Shown one piece after another: positions 1-8,338 of a stretch of DNA of 26,336 nt (position 1 is its first letter; every line of letters starts with the position of its first letter). Where the stretch lies: positions 1 through 26,336 of the forward strand of contig DFYJ01000126.1 of the NCBI GenBank assembly GCA_002383325.1. The letters are read 5' to 3'. The DNA comes from Candidatus Aminicenantes bacterium UBA4085 (GTDB taxonomy: Bacteria > Acidobacteriota > Aminicenantia > Aminicenantales > UBA4085). Position numbers and translations under genes: made by a program. The notes below the pieces were generated by a model. It made no database searches. It was not told the DNA's origin and saw only the letters and a program-made list of their open reading frames with translations.

Positions 1-775
1 GCCTCCGCCCGCCGGCGCCTTCCCGGCCGACCACGAGGACGGGCCCGCCGCCCGCCGAAGCCAGCATGCGGGCGCCCGGCGGGAGACGGAAGCCGCTGTC
101 CAGGACGACCCGCAGGATGGGCTTGCCCTCCCGGCCCGGGAGCCGGACGCTCAAGAGCGGGTCGTCGCGCAGGGCCGTGCCCGCTCCGACCATGACCGCA
201 TCGCTCTCGAAGCGGAGGAGGTGGGCGTAGGCCCGGGCCGCCGAGCCGGTGATCCAGCGCGACTCGCCCGTCCGGGTGGCCATCCGGCCGTCCAGGCTAA
301 GGGCGGCCTTCAGCGTCACCAGCGGCAGCCCGGTCGTGATGCGCTTGATGTAGGCCGCGTTGAGGGCTCGGTTCCAATCGGCCAGAAGGCCTGATGAAAC
401 ATCGATACCGGCCCGGCGCAGCCGGAGAAGTCCCCGGCCGGCCACGGCCGGGTTGGCGTCGCGATCGGCCACAACAACCCGGATGACCCCGGACGTCAGG
501 ACGCAGTCGATGCAGGGCGGCGTATGCCCCCAATGGACGCACGGCTCCAGGGTCAGGTAGAGAGTCGCGCCCGTCGATGCGGCGCCGGCCCGGGCCAGGG
601 CGGCGGCCTCGGCGTGGGGCCGCCCGCAGGCCTCATGGAAGCCGTGTCCGACGATCCGTCCGTCCGGCGCGACGACGACGGCGCCTACGCAGGGATTGGG
701 GCTGGTCCGCCCGGCCGCCCGGGCCGCCAGGGAGAAGGCCATGGCCATGTACTCCCGGTCGCGTGGGGCGTTCAT
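1..775 (-). CDS. ribD: RibD, bifunctional riboflavin deaminase/reductase (3' end cut off)
   Basis: Reading the minus strand from the ATG at 775 gives about 258 residues without a stop to the window edge, so the C-terminus is missing. The N-terminal deaminase domain has the zinc site of the family: HAE near residue 49 and PCVHWGHTPPC near residues 78-88. The start of the reductase domain follows (KAALSLDGRMATRTGESRWI, then a VGAGTALRDDPLL segment). RibD deaminates the pyrimidine product of GTP cyclohydrolase II and reduces its ribose, steps two and three of riboflavin synthesis, in the cytosol. Its ATG overlaps the ftsY stop in an ATGA, so it is probably translated by coupling to ftsY. No FMN riboswitch precedes it. 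An alternative ATG lies a few codons in (MAMAFSLAARAAG), but the upstream one keeps the coupling. Confidence 0.95.
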   Translation of the reverse strand, partial: MNAPRDREYMAMAFSLAARAAGRTSPNPCVGAVVVAPDGRIVGHGFHEACGRPHAEAAALARAGAASTGATLYLTLEPCVHWGHTPPCIDCVLTSGVIRVVVADRDANPAVAGRGLLRLRRAGIDVSSGLLADWNRALNAAYIKRITTGLPLVTLKAALSLDGRMATRTGESRWITGSAARAYAHLLRFESDAVMVGAGTALRDDPLLSVRLPGREGKPILRVVLDSGFRLPPGARMLASAGGGPVLVVGREGAGGRR

Positions 776-1674
776 TCGAAGAGGGCGTCCACGAAGGCGG
801 CGGGGGAGAAGTCCAGCAGGTCGTCCTCCCCTTCGCCGGTGCCGATGAAGCGGATCGGCAGGCCCAGCTCGTCGGCGATGGCCACGACGATGCCGCCCTT
901 GGCCGTGCCGTCGAGTTTGGTCAAGGCAATGCCGGTGATCCCGGAGACTTTAAGGAACTCGCGGGCCTGAACCAGGGCGTTCTGTCCGATGGCGGCGTCC
1001 AGGACGAGCAGGATCTCGTGCGGCGCCCCCGACGCCTCGCGGCCGAGGATGCGCTTGATCTTCTCCAGCTCCTGCATCAAGTTGGCGTTGGTGTGGACGC
1101 GTCCGGCGGTGTCGACAAGGACCAGGTCCTGGCCCTTGCCGACGGCGTGGCGCACGGCGTCGAAGGCGACCGAGGCGGGGTCGCCGCCGTAGCGGCCGGT
1201 CACGACGTCCAGGCCGAGCCGCCGGCCCCACAGGACCAGCTGTTCCTGGGCCGCGGCCCGAAAGGTGTCCGCGGCTGCCAGGCCGACTTTCCGTCCCCGG
1301 TCGCGGAAGCGGCGGGCCAGCTTGGCGATGGTGGTCGTCTTGCCGCCTCCGTTGACTCCGACAATCATCCAGACCTCGGGCTGCCCGGGAGGGACGGCCG
1401 GCGGGGCGGAAGAAGCGGCCTTGGCCAGCCGCTCGACCAGATCGGCCTTGAGGGCTTCGCGGATTTCGGAGAAGCTGTCCGTCTTGAGGGTCCGGGCGCG
1501 GACGGAGTCGATGATCTTTTCCGTCGCCGCCACCCCCACGTCGGCCAGGATGAGGGCTTCGGCCAGGTCGTCGAGGATCTCCTCGCGCGGCTTGCCGCTC
1601 TGGACCAGGGCGTCGAGGCGCTGCTTGAGGGCTGAGCGGGTTTTAGACAGCTTCTCCCGCAGTGTGCTGAACAT
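772..1674 (-). CDS. ftsY: FtsY, signal recognition particle receptor GTPase
   Basis: A 300-residue NG-domain GTPase that docks SRP-ribosome complexes at the inner membrane. Helical N domain about 1-90. G domain with GVNGGGKTTT (106-115), DTFRAAAQEQL (136-146), DTAGR and the SRP-family signature TKLDGTAKGG. The acidic N-terminal A domain seen in E. coli is absent, as in many short FtsY proteins, so membrane targeting must use the N-domain helix. The reading frame can be extended to 1710 (MTARQSRPYNPC...), but that extension contains a perfect -10 box, so the ATG at 1674 is chosen. The P-loop has Gly where Val, Ala or Thr is more usual (GVNGGGKT). ribD overlaps its 3' end by 4 bp. Confidence 0.96.
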   Translation of the reverse strand: MFSTLREKLSKTRSALKQRLDALVQSGKPREEILDDLAEALILADVGVAATEKIIDSVRARTLKTDSFSEIREALKADLVERLAKAASSAPPAVPPGQPEVWMIVGVNGGGKTTTIAKLARRFRDRGRKVGLAAADTFRAAAQEQLVLWGRRLGLDVVTGRYGGDPASVAFDAVRHAVGKGQDLVLVDTAGRVHTNANLMQELEKIKRILGREASGAPHEILLVLDAAIGQNALVQAREFLKVSGITGIALTKLDGTAKGGIVVAIADELGLPIRFIGTGEGEDDLLDFSPAAFVDALFE

Positions 1675-1680
1675 GCATGG

Positions 1681-1710
1681 ATTATAGGGGCGGGATTGAC
1701 GCGCTGTCAA
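1681..1710 (-). promoter_or_regulatory. Perfect sigma-70-type promoter of ftsY, predicted leaderless
   Basis: On the minus strand TTGACA (1710-1705) and TATAAT (1686-1681) match the consensus at all 12 positions with an 18-bp spacer. Counting the last T of the -10 as -7 puts +1 at 1674, exactly the A of the ftsY ATG, so the transcript would have no 5' UTR and no Shine-Dalgarno sequence. The -35 is also one arm of a small dyad, TTGAC-N5-GTCAA (1696-1710 on the plus strand), which could be coincidence or an operator. Confidence 0.85.
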
Positions 1711-1732
1711 CGCAAGGAGGGATCGAGGACCT

Positions 1733-1775
1733 GGGGACAGGGCTACGCGTTTCCCCGGCCAAGAAGGGTTTGGCC
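1733..1775. repeat. Two small adjacent hairpins, REP-like
   Basis: GGGGA (1733-1737) pairs with TCCCC (1752-1756), and GGCCAA (1757-1762) pairs with TTGGCC (1770-1775). The first stem begins GGGGACAG, an octamer that also occurs, on the other strand, in the tolB-pal gap (15229-15236). A palindrome with a GGAC-containing 5' side resembles REP sequences mobilised by REP-associated tyrosine transposases, but only this one copy is visible, so the call is tentative. Confidence 0.35.
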
Positions 1776-1822
1776 CCTTACGGCCCTCGCCCCTAGCGGA
1801 ATGGAGAAATTAACATTCAGGT

Positions 1823-1923
1823 CCCCTCACCCCGATGCCATTCGCCCTTCTGCTGGCGTGAAGCCAGGGCGTCAACCCCGCGGAAAGAGAGCGGGCTTCC
1901 GGAGAGTGGCACGGGGAGAGGGG
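1823..1923. repeat. 101-bp inverted repeat able to fold as a three-way junction, upstream of recJ
   Basis: The arms 1823-1843 (begins CCCCTCACCCC, ends GCCATTC) and 1904-1923 (begins GAGTGGCA, ends GGGGAGAGGGG) pair over about 20 positions with one mismatch (A1829/A1917), one bulge (A1835) and one G-T wobble. Inside are two further hairpins: CTGGC/GCCAG (1853-1857 with 1863-1867, loop GTGAA) and CCCGC/GCGGG (1877-1881 with 1891-1895, 9-nt loop). The element ends 19 bp before the recJ ATG. It carries no U-tract and no plausible ORF. It could be a dispersed palindromic element or a structured regulator; one copy cannot decide. Confidence 0.7.
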
Positions 1924-1934
1924 TTATGTTAAAT
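1906..1934 (+). promoter_or_regulatory. Candidate promoter of the recJ operon
   Basis: GTGGCA (1906-1911, four of six consensus bases) and TTAAAT (1929-1934, four of six) are separated by 17 bp. The predicted +1 is near 1941, two bases before the recJ ATG, which would make the leader almost absent. The -35 lies in the right arm of the inverted repeat at 1823-1923. This is a weak match and is supported mainly by position. Confidence 0.35.
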
Positions 1935-1942
1935 TGATTTTC

Positions 1943-3634
1943 ATGGATGAGGTGCGCTGGGAGATCCCCGAGATCGGCGAGCCGGCCAGGACGATGGCGT
2001 CCGAGTTCCGCATCCCCCTGCCCCTGGCCCAGGCCCTGGTCAACCGCAAGCTCTCGGACGCCGCGGCGGCCCATAAATTCCTGCACGGGACCGCGGCCGA
2101 TACCTTCGATCCCTTCCTCTTCAAGGACATGGAAGCGGCCGTTCTGCGCCTCGAGCGGGCCATCGCCGGCCGGGAGAAGATCCTCATCTTCGGCGACTAC
2201 GATGTGGACGGCGTGCTGTCGACGGTCATGCTGCATAAAGCCCTGACCGCTCTGGGCGGGGAGGTCGACTACTTCATCCCCGAGCGGCTGAAGGACGGCT
2301 ACGGCATCAAGGAGGAGCACCTCGATGTCGTCCTGGCCCGCGGCGCGCGCCTGGTGATCAGCGTCGATTGCGGCATCAGGGCCGGGGCTTTCGCGGCCAA
2401 GGCGCGCGCGGCCGGGATCGATTTCATCATCACCGATCACCACCGTCCGGACACAACCCTTCCGGACGCCCTGGCCATTCTCGACCCGGTCGTGGACGGT
2501 TCGGGCTACCCGGAGCGGGGGATGGCCGGCGTGGGCGTGACCTTCAAGCTCATCCAGGCCCTCCTGGAGCGCGGCGGCCGGTCCAAGGATCTGCGCCACT
2601 ACCTCAAGCTGGTGGCCATCGGCACGATCAGCGACATCGCCCCCCTGCTGGGCGAGAATCGCCTCTTCGTCCGGCAGGGCTTGAAGGAGCTGGAAAGCCC
2701 CTCCGGGCCGGGACTGACCAGCCTGCTGGACGTCTGCGGCCTGGCCGGCAAGCGGGTGACCGAAGGAGATGTCGGCTTCCGGATCGGCCCGCGGCTGAAT
2801 GCGGCCGGCCGGATGGGCCGGACCGAGCTGGCGGTGAGGCTGTTCTTTTCCGACTCGGTCGAGGAGACGCGTGAGATCGCCCGCCATCTGGACGAGCTCA
2901 ACGTCAAGCGCCAGCAGACCGAGGAAGCCATCTTCCGCCAGGCCGAGGAGAAGGTCCGATCCCGCGGGCTCGACGGGCGCTACCGCATCCTGATCCTGGG
3001 CAGCGAGGATTGGCACCGCGGGGTGGTGGGCATCGTGGCTTCGCGCCTCAAGGAAGCCTTCCACCGTCCGGTTATCCTCTTCTCCTACGAGGACGGCAAG
3101 GCCTTCGGCTCGGGCCGCTCGATCGCCGAGTATTCCCTGATCGACTGCTTGGAGACCTGCCGCGGCCATGTCCTGGCCTTCGGCGGCCACACTTACGCCA
3201 TCGGCTGCACCTTGCGGCGGGAGGACCTGCCGGCCTTCAAGAAGGCGGCCAATGCCGATGCGGAGGCCCGTATTACCGACGATCTCCTGCGCCGCCGCCT
3301 GCGCATCGACGCCGAAGTCGCCTTCCGGGACATCGACCGGACGTTCCTGGGCGTTCACTCCCTGTTCGCCCCCTTCGGCGTCGGCAACCCCCGCCCCGTC
3401 CTGGCCACCCGCGGCGTCGAGATCGCGGCCGGCCCCCAGGTCCTCAAGGGCAAACACTTGAAGATGTGGCTCCGCCAGGAGGAGAAGACCTTCGAGGCGG
3501 TGGCCTGGGACCGGGCCGATTGGGCCCCCCGGCTGGCCAAGGGCGGCCTGGTGGACATCGCCTACACCTTCCTCTTCTCGAGCTTCAACGGCGAAAGCCG
3601 CCTCCAGCTTTCGCTGGAGGGGATCCGGACGTGA
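1943..3634 (+). CDS. recJ: RecJ, single-strand-specific 5'-3' DNA exonuclease
   Basis: A 563-residue DHH/DHHA1 phosphoesterase of normal RecJ length. Metal-binding motifs are GDYDVDG (84-90), VDCG (141-144) and TDHHRP (164-169); the core continues with AIGTISDIAPL and GPRLNAAGRMG. DHHA1 motifs follow (WHRGVVGIVASRL, GSGRS, FGGHTYAIGC), then a C-terminal OB-fold-like region. RecJ degrades ssDNA in RecF-pathway recombination, mismatch repair and restart, with two Mn/Mg ions. The frame can open at a TTG at 1934, but the ATG at 1943 is preferred; no clear ribosome-binding site precedes either, which agrees with a very short leader. Its TGA overlaps the GTG of the next gene by 4 bp. Confidence 0.96.
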   Translation: MDEVRWEIPEIGEPARTMASEFRIPLPLAQALVNRKLSDAAAAHKFLHGTAADTFDPFLFKDMEAAVLRLERAIAGREKILIFGDYDVDGVLSTVMLHKALTALGGEVDYFIPERLKDGYGIKEEHLDVVLARGARLVISVDCGIRAGAFAAKARAAGIDFIITDHHRPDTTLPDALAILDPVVDGSGYPERGMAGVGVTFKLIQALLERGGRSKDLRHYLKLVAIGTISDIAPLLGENRLFVRQGLKELESPSGPGLTSLLDVCGLAGKRVTEGDVGFRIGPRLNAAGRMGRTELAVRLFFSDSVEETREIARHLDELNVKRQQTEEAIFRQAEEKVRSRGLDGRYRILILGSEDWHRGVVGIVASRLKEAFHRPVILFSYEDGKAFGSGRSIAEYSLIDCLETCRGHVLAFGGHTYAIGCTLRREDLPAFKKAANADAEARITDDLLRRRLRIDAEVAFRDIDRTFLGVHSLFAPFGVGNPRPVLATRGVEIAAGPQVLKGKHLKMWLRQEEKTFEAVAWDRADWAPRLAKGGLVDIAYTFLFSSFNGESRLQLSLEGIRT

Positions 3635-5583
3635 GCGGGGATCGAGGCGGAAGCCGCGGCTGGCGGTTCGTCCTCATCCTGCGCCGGGCCCTGGTCGTTC
3701 TTCTGGCCGTGTCCGGCCTGGTGATCGCCGTCCGCTTCGCCACCCATTGGCGGCGGCCCGGCACGGGCACGGAATTGTCCCCGCCCCTTCCGCCGCAGAA
3801 GATCGCCACCCAGGAGGGGCCCCGGTACCGTGAGTTCAACCGCGACCTGAGCCGGATGGAGATCAAGGCGGCCCGCAACTCCCTGGGCCCGGACGGCCGC
3901 TACCACCTCGAGGGCGGGCCCGGCCAGCCGGTGACCATCGTCGACCGGGGCGCCAAGGGCGGCCGCGACCTTCGTTTCACGGCCGAGCGGGTCGACTACG
4001 ACAGAGATTGGGCCAAGGCGGTCTTCTCCGGGGGCGTTGCGATCGAGACGCGCGGCATGACCATCCGGGCCGAGGCCTTCGACTACGACCAGGCCGCGGA
4101 CCTCATCCGCAGCCGTTCCGCGGTGACGATCCGGGCCCGCCGCTTCCGGGCCCAGGCCGTCTCCCTGGACTACTCCCTGGGCGACGACACCACCCGTTTG
4201 AGCGGCGACGTCCAGATGACCCTGACCTCCCCGAAGGACGACAAGATCCCCTTCATCCTGTTCACCGACCGGCTGGTCTTCAACTATGCCCAGCGCCGGG
4301 CCCGCCTGGAAGGAGGGGTCCGTGTGACCCACGGTCCCACCCGCGGCCGGGCCGACACCGTCGAGCTGCAGCTCTTTCCGGATCGGGACGACCTCCATAT
4401 CCTTTGGCTCATGGGCGGGGTGACGGCCACGGTGCGCGAAAAGCGGAAGACGAATCCGGCCGGGCCGGCCGCCCGGCCCGCCGCCAAGGATGACGGCTTC
4501 CGGCCGATCATCAACCTGACCAGCGAGGAGCAGGACATCTCCGCCGATCACCTCATGCTGACCGTTTTCCCGGACGCATCCACGGTCAACATCGTCCGGG
4601 CTCGGGGCCGGGCCGCCTTTCTCCTGACCGGGGCGGACGGGACCCGGACCCGGCTGGCCGGCGATACAATCAGGTTCAGCTTCCGGCGCGACGGGAGGCT
4701 GGAGACAATGAACCTGAGGGGGAGCAGTTCCTTAACCGTTAAGGATCCCGCTCGGCCGGGCGAGACGCGTCTCGTCGGCTCCCCGGTGCTTTATGAAATT
4801 CACAACGGCGTCCTCAAGGCTTTCGGCAGCCGGGCCTTGCCGGCCGTCCTGGCCTCTCCGGATCGTGAGATCCAGGCGGGCTGGATCCTGATCTTTGAGA
4901 ACAACAACAATATCAACGCTGCGGATAAGGTTTTCATCCTGATCAATCGGGAGGCGGACAAGCCCGGGCAAGAGGGTTTTTTTAAGCCGGGCAAGCCGGC
5001 CTTCGTCAAGGCCTCCTTCCTGGCCTTCACCGATAAAAGCCAGAACCTCTTCGTCCAAACCGGGGTCCGGATATGGCAGGACGACCAGGTCCTGGAAGCC
5101 TCCGCGGTGAACCTGTCGCTGGACACGGAAGCCTTGAGCGCCGCGGGCGGGGTGCGCTTCCAATTCGTCCGCCCGGCCGGCGAGGGGCGGCCGGCTGCGC
5201 CTGTGACGATCTCGTCCGATCGGATGGACTTTGATCCCTCGACCCGGCAGATCGCCTTCCGGGACAAGGGGCGACTGCGGACCAGGAACGCCGACCTGCG
5301 GGCCCAAAGCCTGACCATTATCCCCGAAAAAGAGCCCGGAGCGGCTCGGGCCGTGCGGGCCCGGGGCGGCGTGATCATCCAAAAGGGCGACCGCGAAGCC
5401 TTCGGCGAGGCGGCCGAATTCGACGTCGAAAAGGACGCCATCGTGCTGACGGGGAGCCCGTATCTTGTTGATAAGGAAAGAGGAACGATCCGCGGTGACA
5501 AATTGACATTCCGCCTATCGGATGGTACGATCGAAGTCGAGAACCGATCCAAACAACAGGCGGAGATTCTGATCAAGTCGTAG
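3631..5583 (+). CDS. LptC-LptA-like single-chain LPS transport protein
   Basis: A 650-residue protein starting at a GTG that overlaps the recJ stop (GTGA). One membrane helix lies at about residues 17-35, with Arg-rich sequence on its cytosolic side, as in LptC. From about residue 116 come repeated beta-jellyroll (OstA) strands with the pattern 'A-x-R-V-D-Y-D ... A-x-F-x-G-x-V'. The C-terminal part (about 524-650, from VTISSDRMDFDP to GTIEVEN) looks like LptA. LptC is normally about 190 residues and LptA about 170-200, so this protein could supply inner-membrane anchor and periplasmic bridge in one chain. lptB follows 4 bp later, which supports the LPS-export role. The middle, about 280-520, is only weakly recognisable. 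GC content drops in the 3' third. Confidence 0.85.
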   Translation: MSGDRGGSRGWRFVLILRRALVVLLAVSGLVIAVRFATHWRRPGTGTELSPPLPPQKIATQEGPRYREFNRDLSRMEIKAARNSLGPDGRYHLEGGPGQPVTIVDRGAKGGRDLRFTAERVDYDRDWAKAVFSGGVAIETRGMTIRAEAFDYDQAADLIRSRSAVTIRARRFRAQAVSLDYSLGDDTTRLSGDVQMTLTSPKDDKIPFILFTDRLVFNYAQRRARLEGGVRVTHGPTRGRADTVELQLFPDRDDLHILWLMGGVTATVREKRKTNPAGPAARPAAKDDGFRPIINLTSEEQDISADHLMLTVFPDASTVNIVRARGRAAFLLTGADGTRTRLAGDTIRFSFRRDGRLETMNLRGSSSLTVKDPARPGETRLVGSPVLYEIHNGVLKAFGSRALPAVLASPDREIQAGWILIFENNNNINAADKVFILINREADKPGQEGFFKPGKPAFVKASFLAFTDKSQNLFVQTGVRIWQDDQVLEASAVNLSLDTEALSAAGGVRFQFVRPAGEGRPAAPVTISSDRMDFDPSTRQIAFRDKGRLRTRNADLRAQSLTIIPEKEPGAARAVRARGGVIIQKGDREAFGEAAEFDVEKDAIVLTGSPYLVDKERGTIRGDKLTFRLSDGTIEVENRSKQQAEILIKS

Positions 5584-5587
5584 CCTC

Positions 5588-6310
<723 letters not shown>

Positions 6311-6329
6311 GGCGGAAGCTGATCCGGCC

Positions 6330-7808
6330 ATGATGAAGCAGAGGCTCGACCAGCGGCAGGTCCAGAAGCTCATTCTCGCGCCCGCCCTCCAGCAGGCCAT
6401 CAAGCTCCTGCCGATGACCAATCTGGAGCTGATCGAGGTCATCGACGAGGAACTGTCCGACAATCCCTTGCTGGAGATGGAGGACGAGTCCATCGACCGC
6501 CGGACGGAGGCGGGAGAGACCGCCGCGGCGGAGAGCAGCGAGTCCGCGGAAAGCCCGGCCAAGGAAGAGGGGCGCGAAGAGCGGATCGAGGAGCCGGCCG
6601 GAGGCGAGGACGACACGGCTTTCGAGTCCTACTTCCAGGAGTATTTCGACGACGGCTTCCACCACGCCTCCCAGGAAAAGCGCGAGGTCCCGACCCTGGA
6701 GAGCACCCTGGCCGACGAGACGAGCCTCTGGGACCACCTGGAATGGCAGGCCAATCTGACCTTCCACGATCCGGTCGAGAAGGACATCGCCGAGCGGATC
6801 ATCGGCAACGTCAACGACGACGGGTACCTGACGATTCCGCCGGCGGAGCTGGCCGCGCAGCTCGAAGTCCCCCTGGAGCGGATCGAGGCTGTCCGGCGGA
6901 CGATCCTGTCCTTCGATCCGGCCGGGGTGGCCGCCCTCGACGTCAAGGAGTGCCTGCTGGCCCAGATGGACTACCTCCAGATCAAGGACGAGACGGCCCG
7001 GGCGATCGTCATGGACCACTTGCCGCTCCTGGAGAAGTCGGACTACGCCCAGCTGGCCAGGGTCCTGGGCCGGCCGCTGGCGGCCGTCAAGTACCACATC
7101 GAGGTCATCAAGCGGCTCGACCCCGCCCCGGGCCGCAAGTACAGCGAGGCCCGGCCGTCCTACATCGTTCCGGACATCATCGTGACCAAGGAGGGCGACG
7201 ACCTCAAGGTCAGCCTCAACGACGAGGGCCTGCCGCGGCTGCGGATCAACGCCTATTACCGCCAGCTGCTGACCAAGGCCTTCAAGGACAACCCGGACGC
7301 CTACCACTATCTCAAGGACAAGATGAAGAAGGCTCTCTGGTTCCTGCGCAGCCTGGACCAGCGCGACCAGACCATCTACAAGGTGGCCCGCTCGGTCGTC
7401 GAGCGGCAGAAGGAATTCATCGAAAAGGGCATGGACTTCATCCGTCCCCTGACCCTGATGGAAATCGCCCAGGAGATCGGGGTCCACGAGTCGACGGTCG
7501 GCCGGGTGGTGGCCAACAAGTTCATCATGACTCCGCAGGGCGTCACCTCGCTCAAGTACTTCTTCCATAAGGCCCTGGTCGGGGAGGCCGGCGAGGACGT
7601 CTCCTCGCTTCGGGTCAAGGACCGCATCCGCCGGATGGTCGAGTCCGAGGACCGGGCCGCCCCGCTCTCGGACATGGAGATCGAGGCGGTCCTGGGCCGG
7701 GAGGGCTTCCACATCGCCCGCCGGACGGTGGCCAAGTACCGCAAGCAGCTGAAGATTCTGCCCTCGCATATCCGCAAGCGCAAATATCCGATGGAGGGAA
7801 CGCCATGA
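6330..7808 (+). CDS. rpoN: RpoN, RNA polymerase sigma-54 factor
   Basis: A 492-residue sigma-54. Region I, the activator-interacting Gln/Leu-rich segment, is residues 1-45 (LILAPALQQAIKLL...NPLLEME). An acidic region II with Asp/Glu runs follows (about 48-115), then the core-binding region, a helix-turn-helix (TLMEIAQEIGVHESTVGRVV) and the RpoN box ARRTVAKYRK at about 463-472, which reads the -24 element. The frame opens upstream at 6291 inside lptB, but that extension is not sigma-54-like, so the ATG at 6330 (MMKQRLDQRQ) is chosen. Its product needs AAA+ activators, none of which are in this window. The TGA overlaps the hpf ATG by 4 bp. Confidence 0.97.
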   Translation: MMKQRLDQRQVQKLILAPALQQAIKLLPMTNLELIEVIDEELSDNPLLEMEDESIDRRTEAGETAAAESSESAESPAKEEGREERIEEPAGGEDDTAFESYFQEYFDDGFHHASQEKREVPTLESTLADETSLWDHLEWQANLTFHDPVEKDIAERIIGNVNDDGYLTIPPAELAAQLEVPLERIEAVRRTILSFDPAGVAALDVKECLLAQMDYLQIKDETARAIVMDHLPLLEKSDYAQLARVLGRPLAAVKYHIEVIKRLDPAPGRKYSEARPSYIVPDIIVTKEGDDLKVSLNDEGLPRLRINAYYRQLLTKAFKDNPDAYHYLKDKMKKALWFLRSLDQRDQTIYKVARSVVERQKEFIEKGMDFIRPLTLMEIAQEIGVHESTVGRVVANKFIMTPQGVTSLKYFFHKALVGEAGEDVSSLRVKDRIRRMVESEDRAAPLSDMEIEAVLGREGFHIARRTVAKYRKQLKILPSHIRKRKYPMEGTP

Positions 7809-8338
7809 ACCTGCACTTCACCTCCCGCCAGGCGCCGCTGGAACCGAAGCTGAAGACTCTGTGTGAAGCGCGCCTGAAGGCCCTGGCCAAGCTGATGACT
7901 TTCGCCACCGACGTGGACGTCATCGCGGTCAAGGAGCGCGATCGCTACAAGGTCGAGCTGCACGTCCTGGGCAAGGGCGGCGGACTGCTGGTGGCCGAGG
8001 AGAGCCGCGACCTGGAGGGCGCCCTGCGGCGGGCCTTCGAGGACCTGGAGCGAAAGCTGAAGAAGGAGCGGGAAAAGCTGCGCGAGAAGAGGCGCCGCGG
8101 CGGCCGCGACCGCAAGGCCCTGGCTGTGCCGGCCGAGCCGGTCACCCCGGCCGAGGCCGAGCGGCGGGTTATCCGGGCCGACCTGTTCGCGGTCAAGCCG
8201 ATGTCGGTCGAGGCGGCCCTGGCCGTCTTCGACGCCAAGAAGCGCGAGATCCTGATGTTCCGCTCCGAGGACGGCGGCCGCTGGGCCGTCCTCTACCGGC
8301 GCAAGGACGGTCACATCGGCCTGGTCGAGCCCGAATGA
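7805..8338 (+). CDS. hpf: Long-form ribosome hibernation promoting factor HPF
   Basis: A 177-residue protein with an N-terminal S30AE/HPF domain (about 1-100: MNLHFTSRQAPLEPKLKTL..., DVDVIAVKERDRYKVELHV) and a C-terminal dimerisation domain (about 118-177: ADLFAVKPMSVEAALAVF...). The length and second domain mark the long form, which on its own drives 100S ribosome dimers in stationary phase; the short proteobacterial HPF stops near 95 residues. A Lys/Arg-rich linker (about 83-105) separates the domains. Both ends overlap neighbours in ATGA motifs, so rpoN-hpf-hprK is probably translationally coupled. Confidence 0.95.
   Translation: MNLHFTSRQAPLEPKLKTLCEARLKALAKLMTFATDVDVIAVKERDRYKVELHVLGKGGGLLVAEESRDLEGALRRAFEDLERKLKKEREKLREKRRRGGRDRKALAVPAEPVTPAEAERRVIRADLFAVKPMSVEAALAVFDAKKREILMFRSEDGGRWAVLYRRKDGHIGLVEPE

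Noticed and set aside
676..1710. An FMN riboswitch upstream of ribD.
   Set aside because: ribD is directly coupled to ftsY, and the ftsY promoter leaves no leader in which a riboswitch could lie.
1906..1921. TGGCAC followed at short distance by a G-rich stretch before recJ, resembling half of a sigma-54 promoter.
   Set aside because: The -12 part (TTGC after five bases) is missing; the sequence reads GAGG there, and the TGGCAC belongs to the right arm of the inverted repeat.
1817..3457. A 546-codon open frame antisense to recJ, with similar long antisense frames over rpoN, uvrA and holB.
   Set aside because: They are mirror frames produced by high third-position GC; the sense proteins have full domain sets and the antisense ones show no motif.
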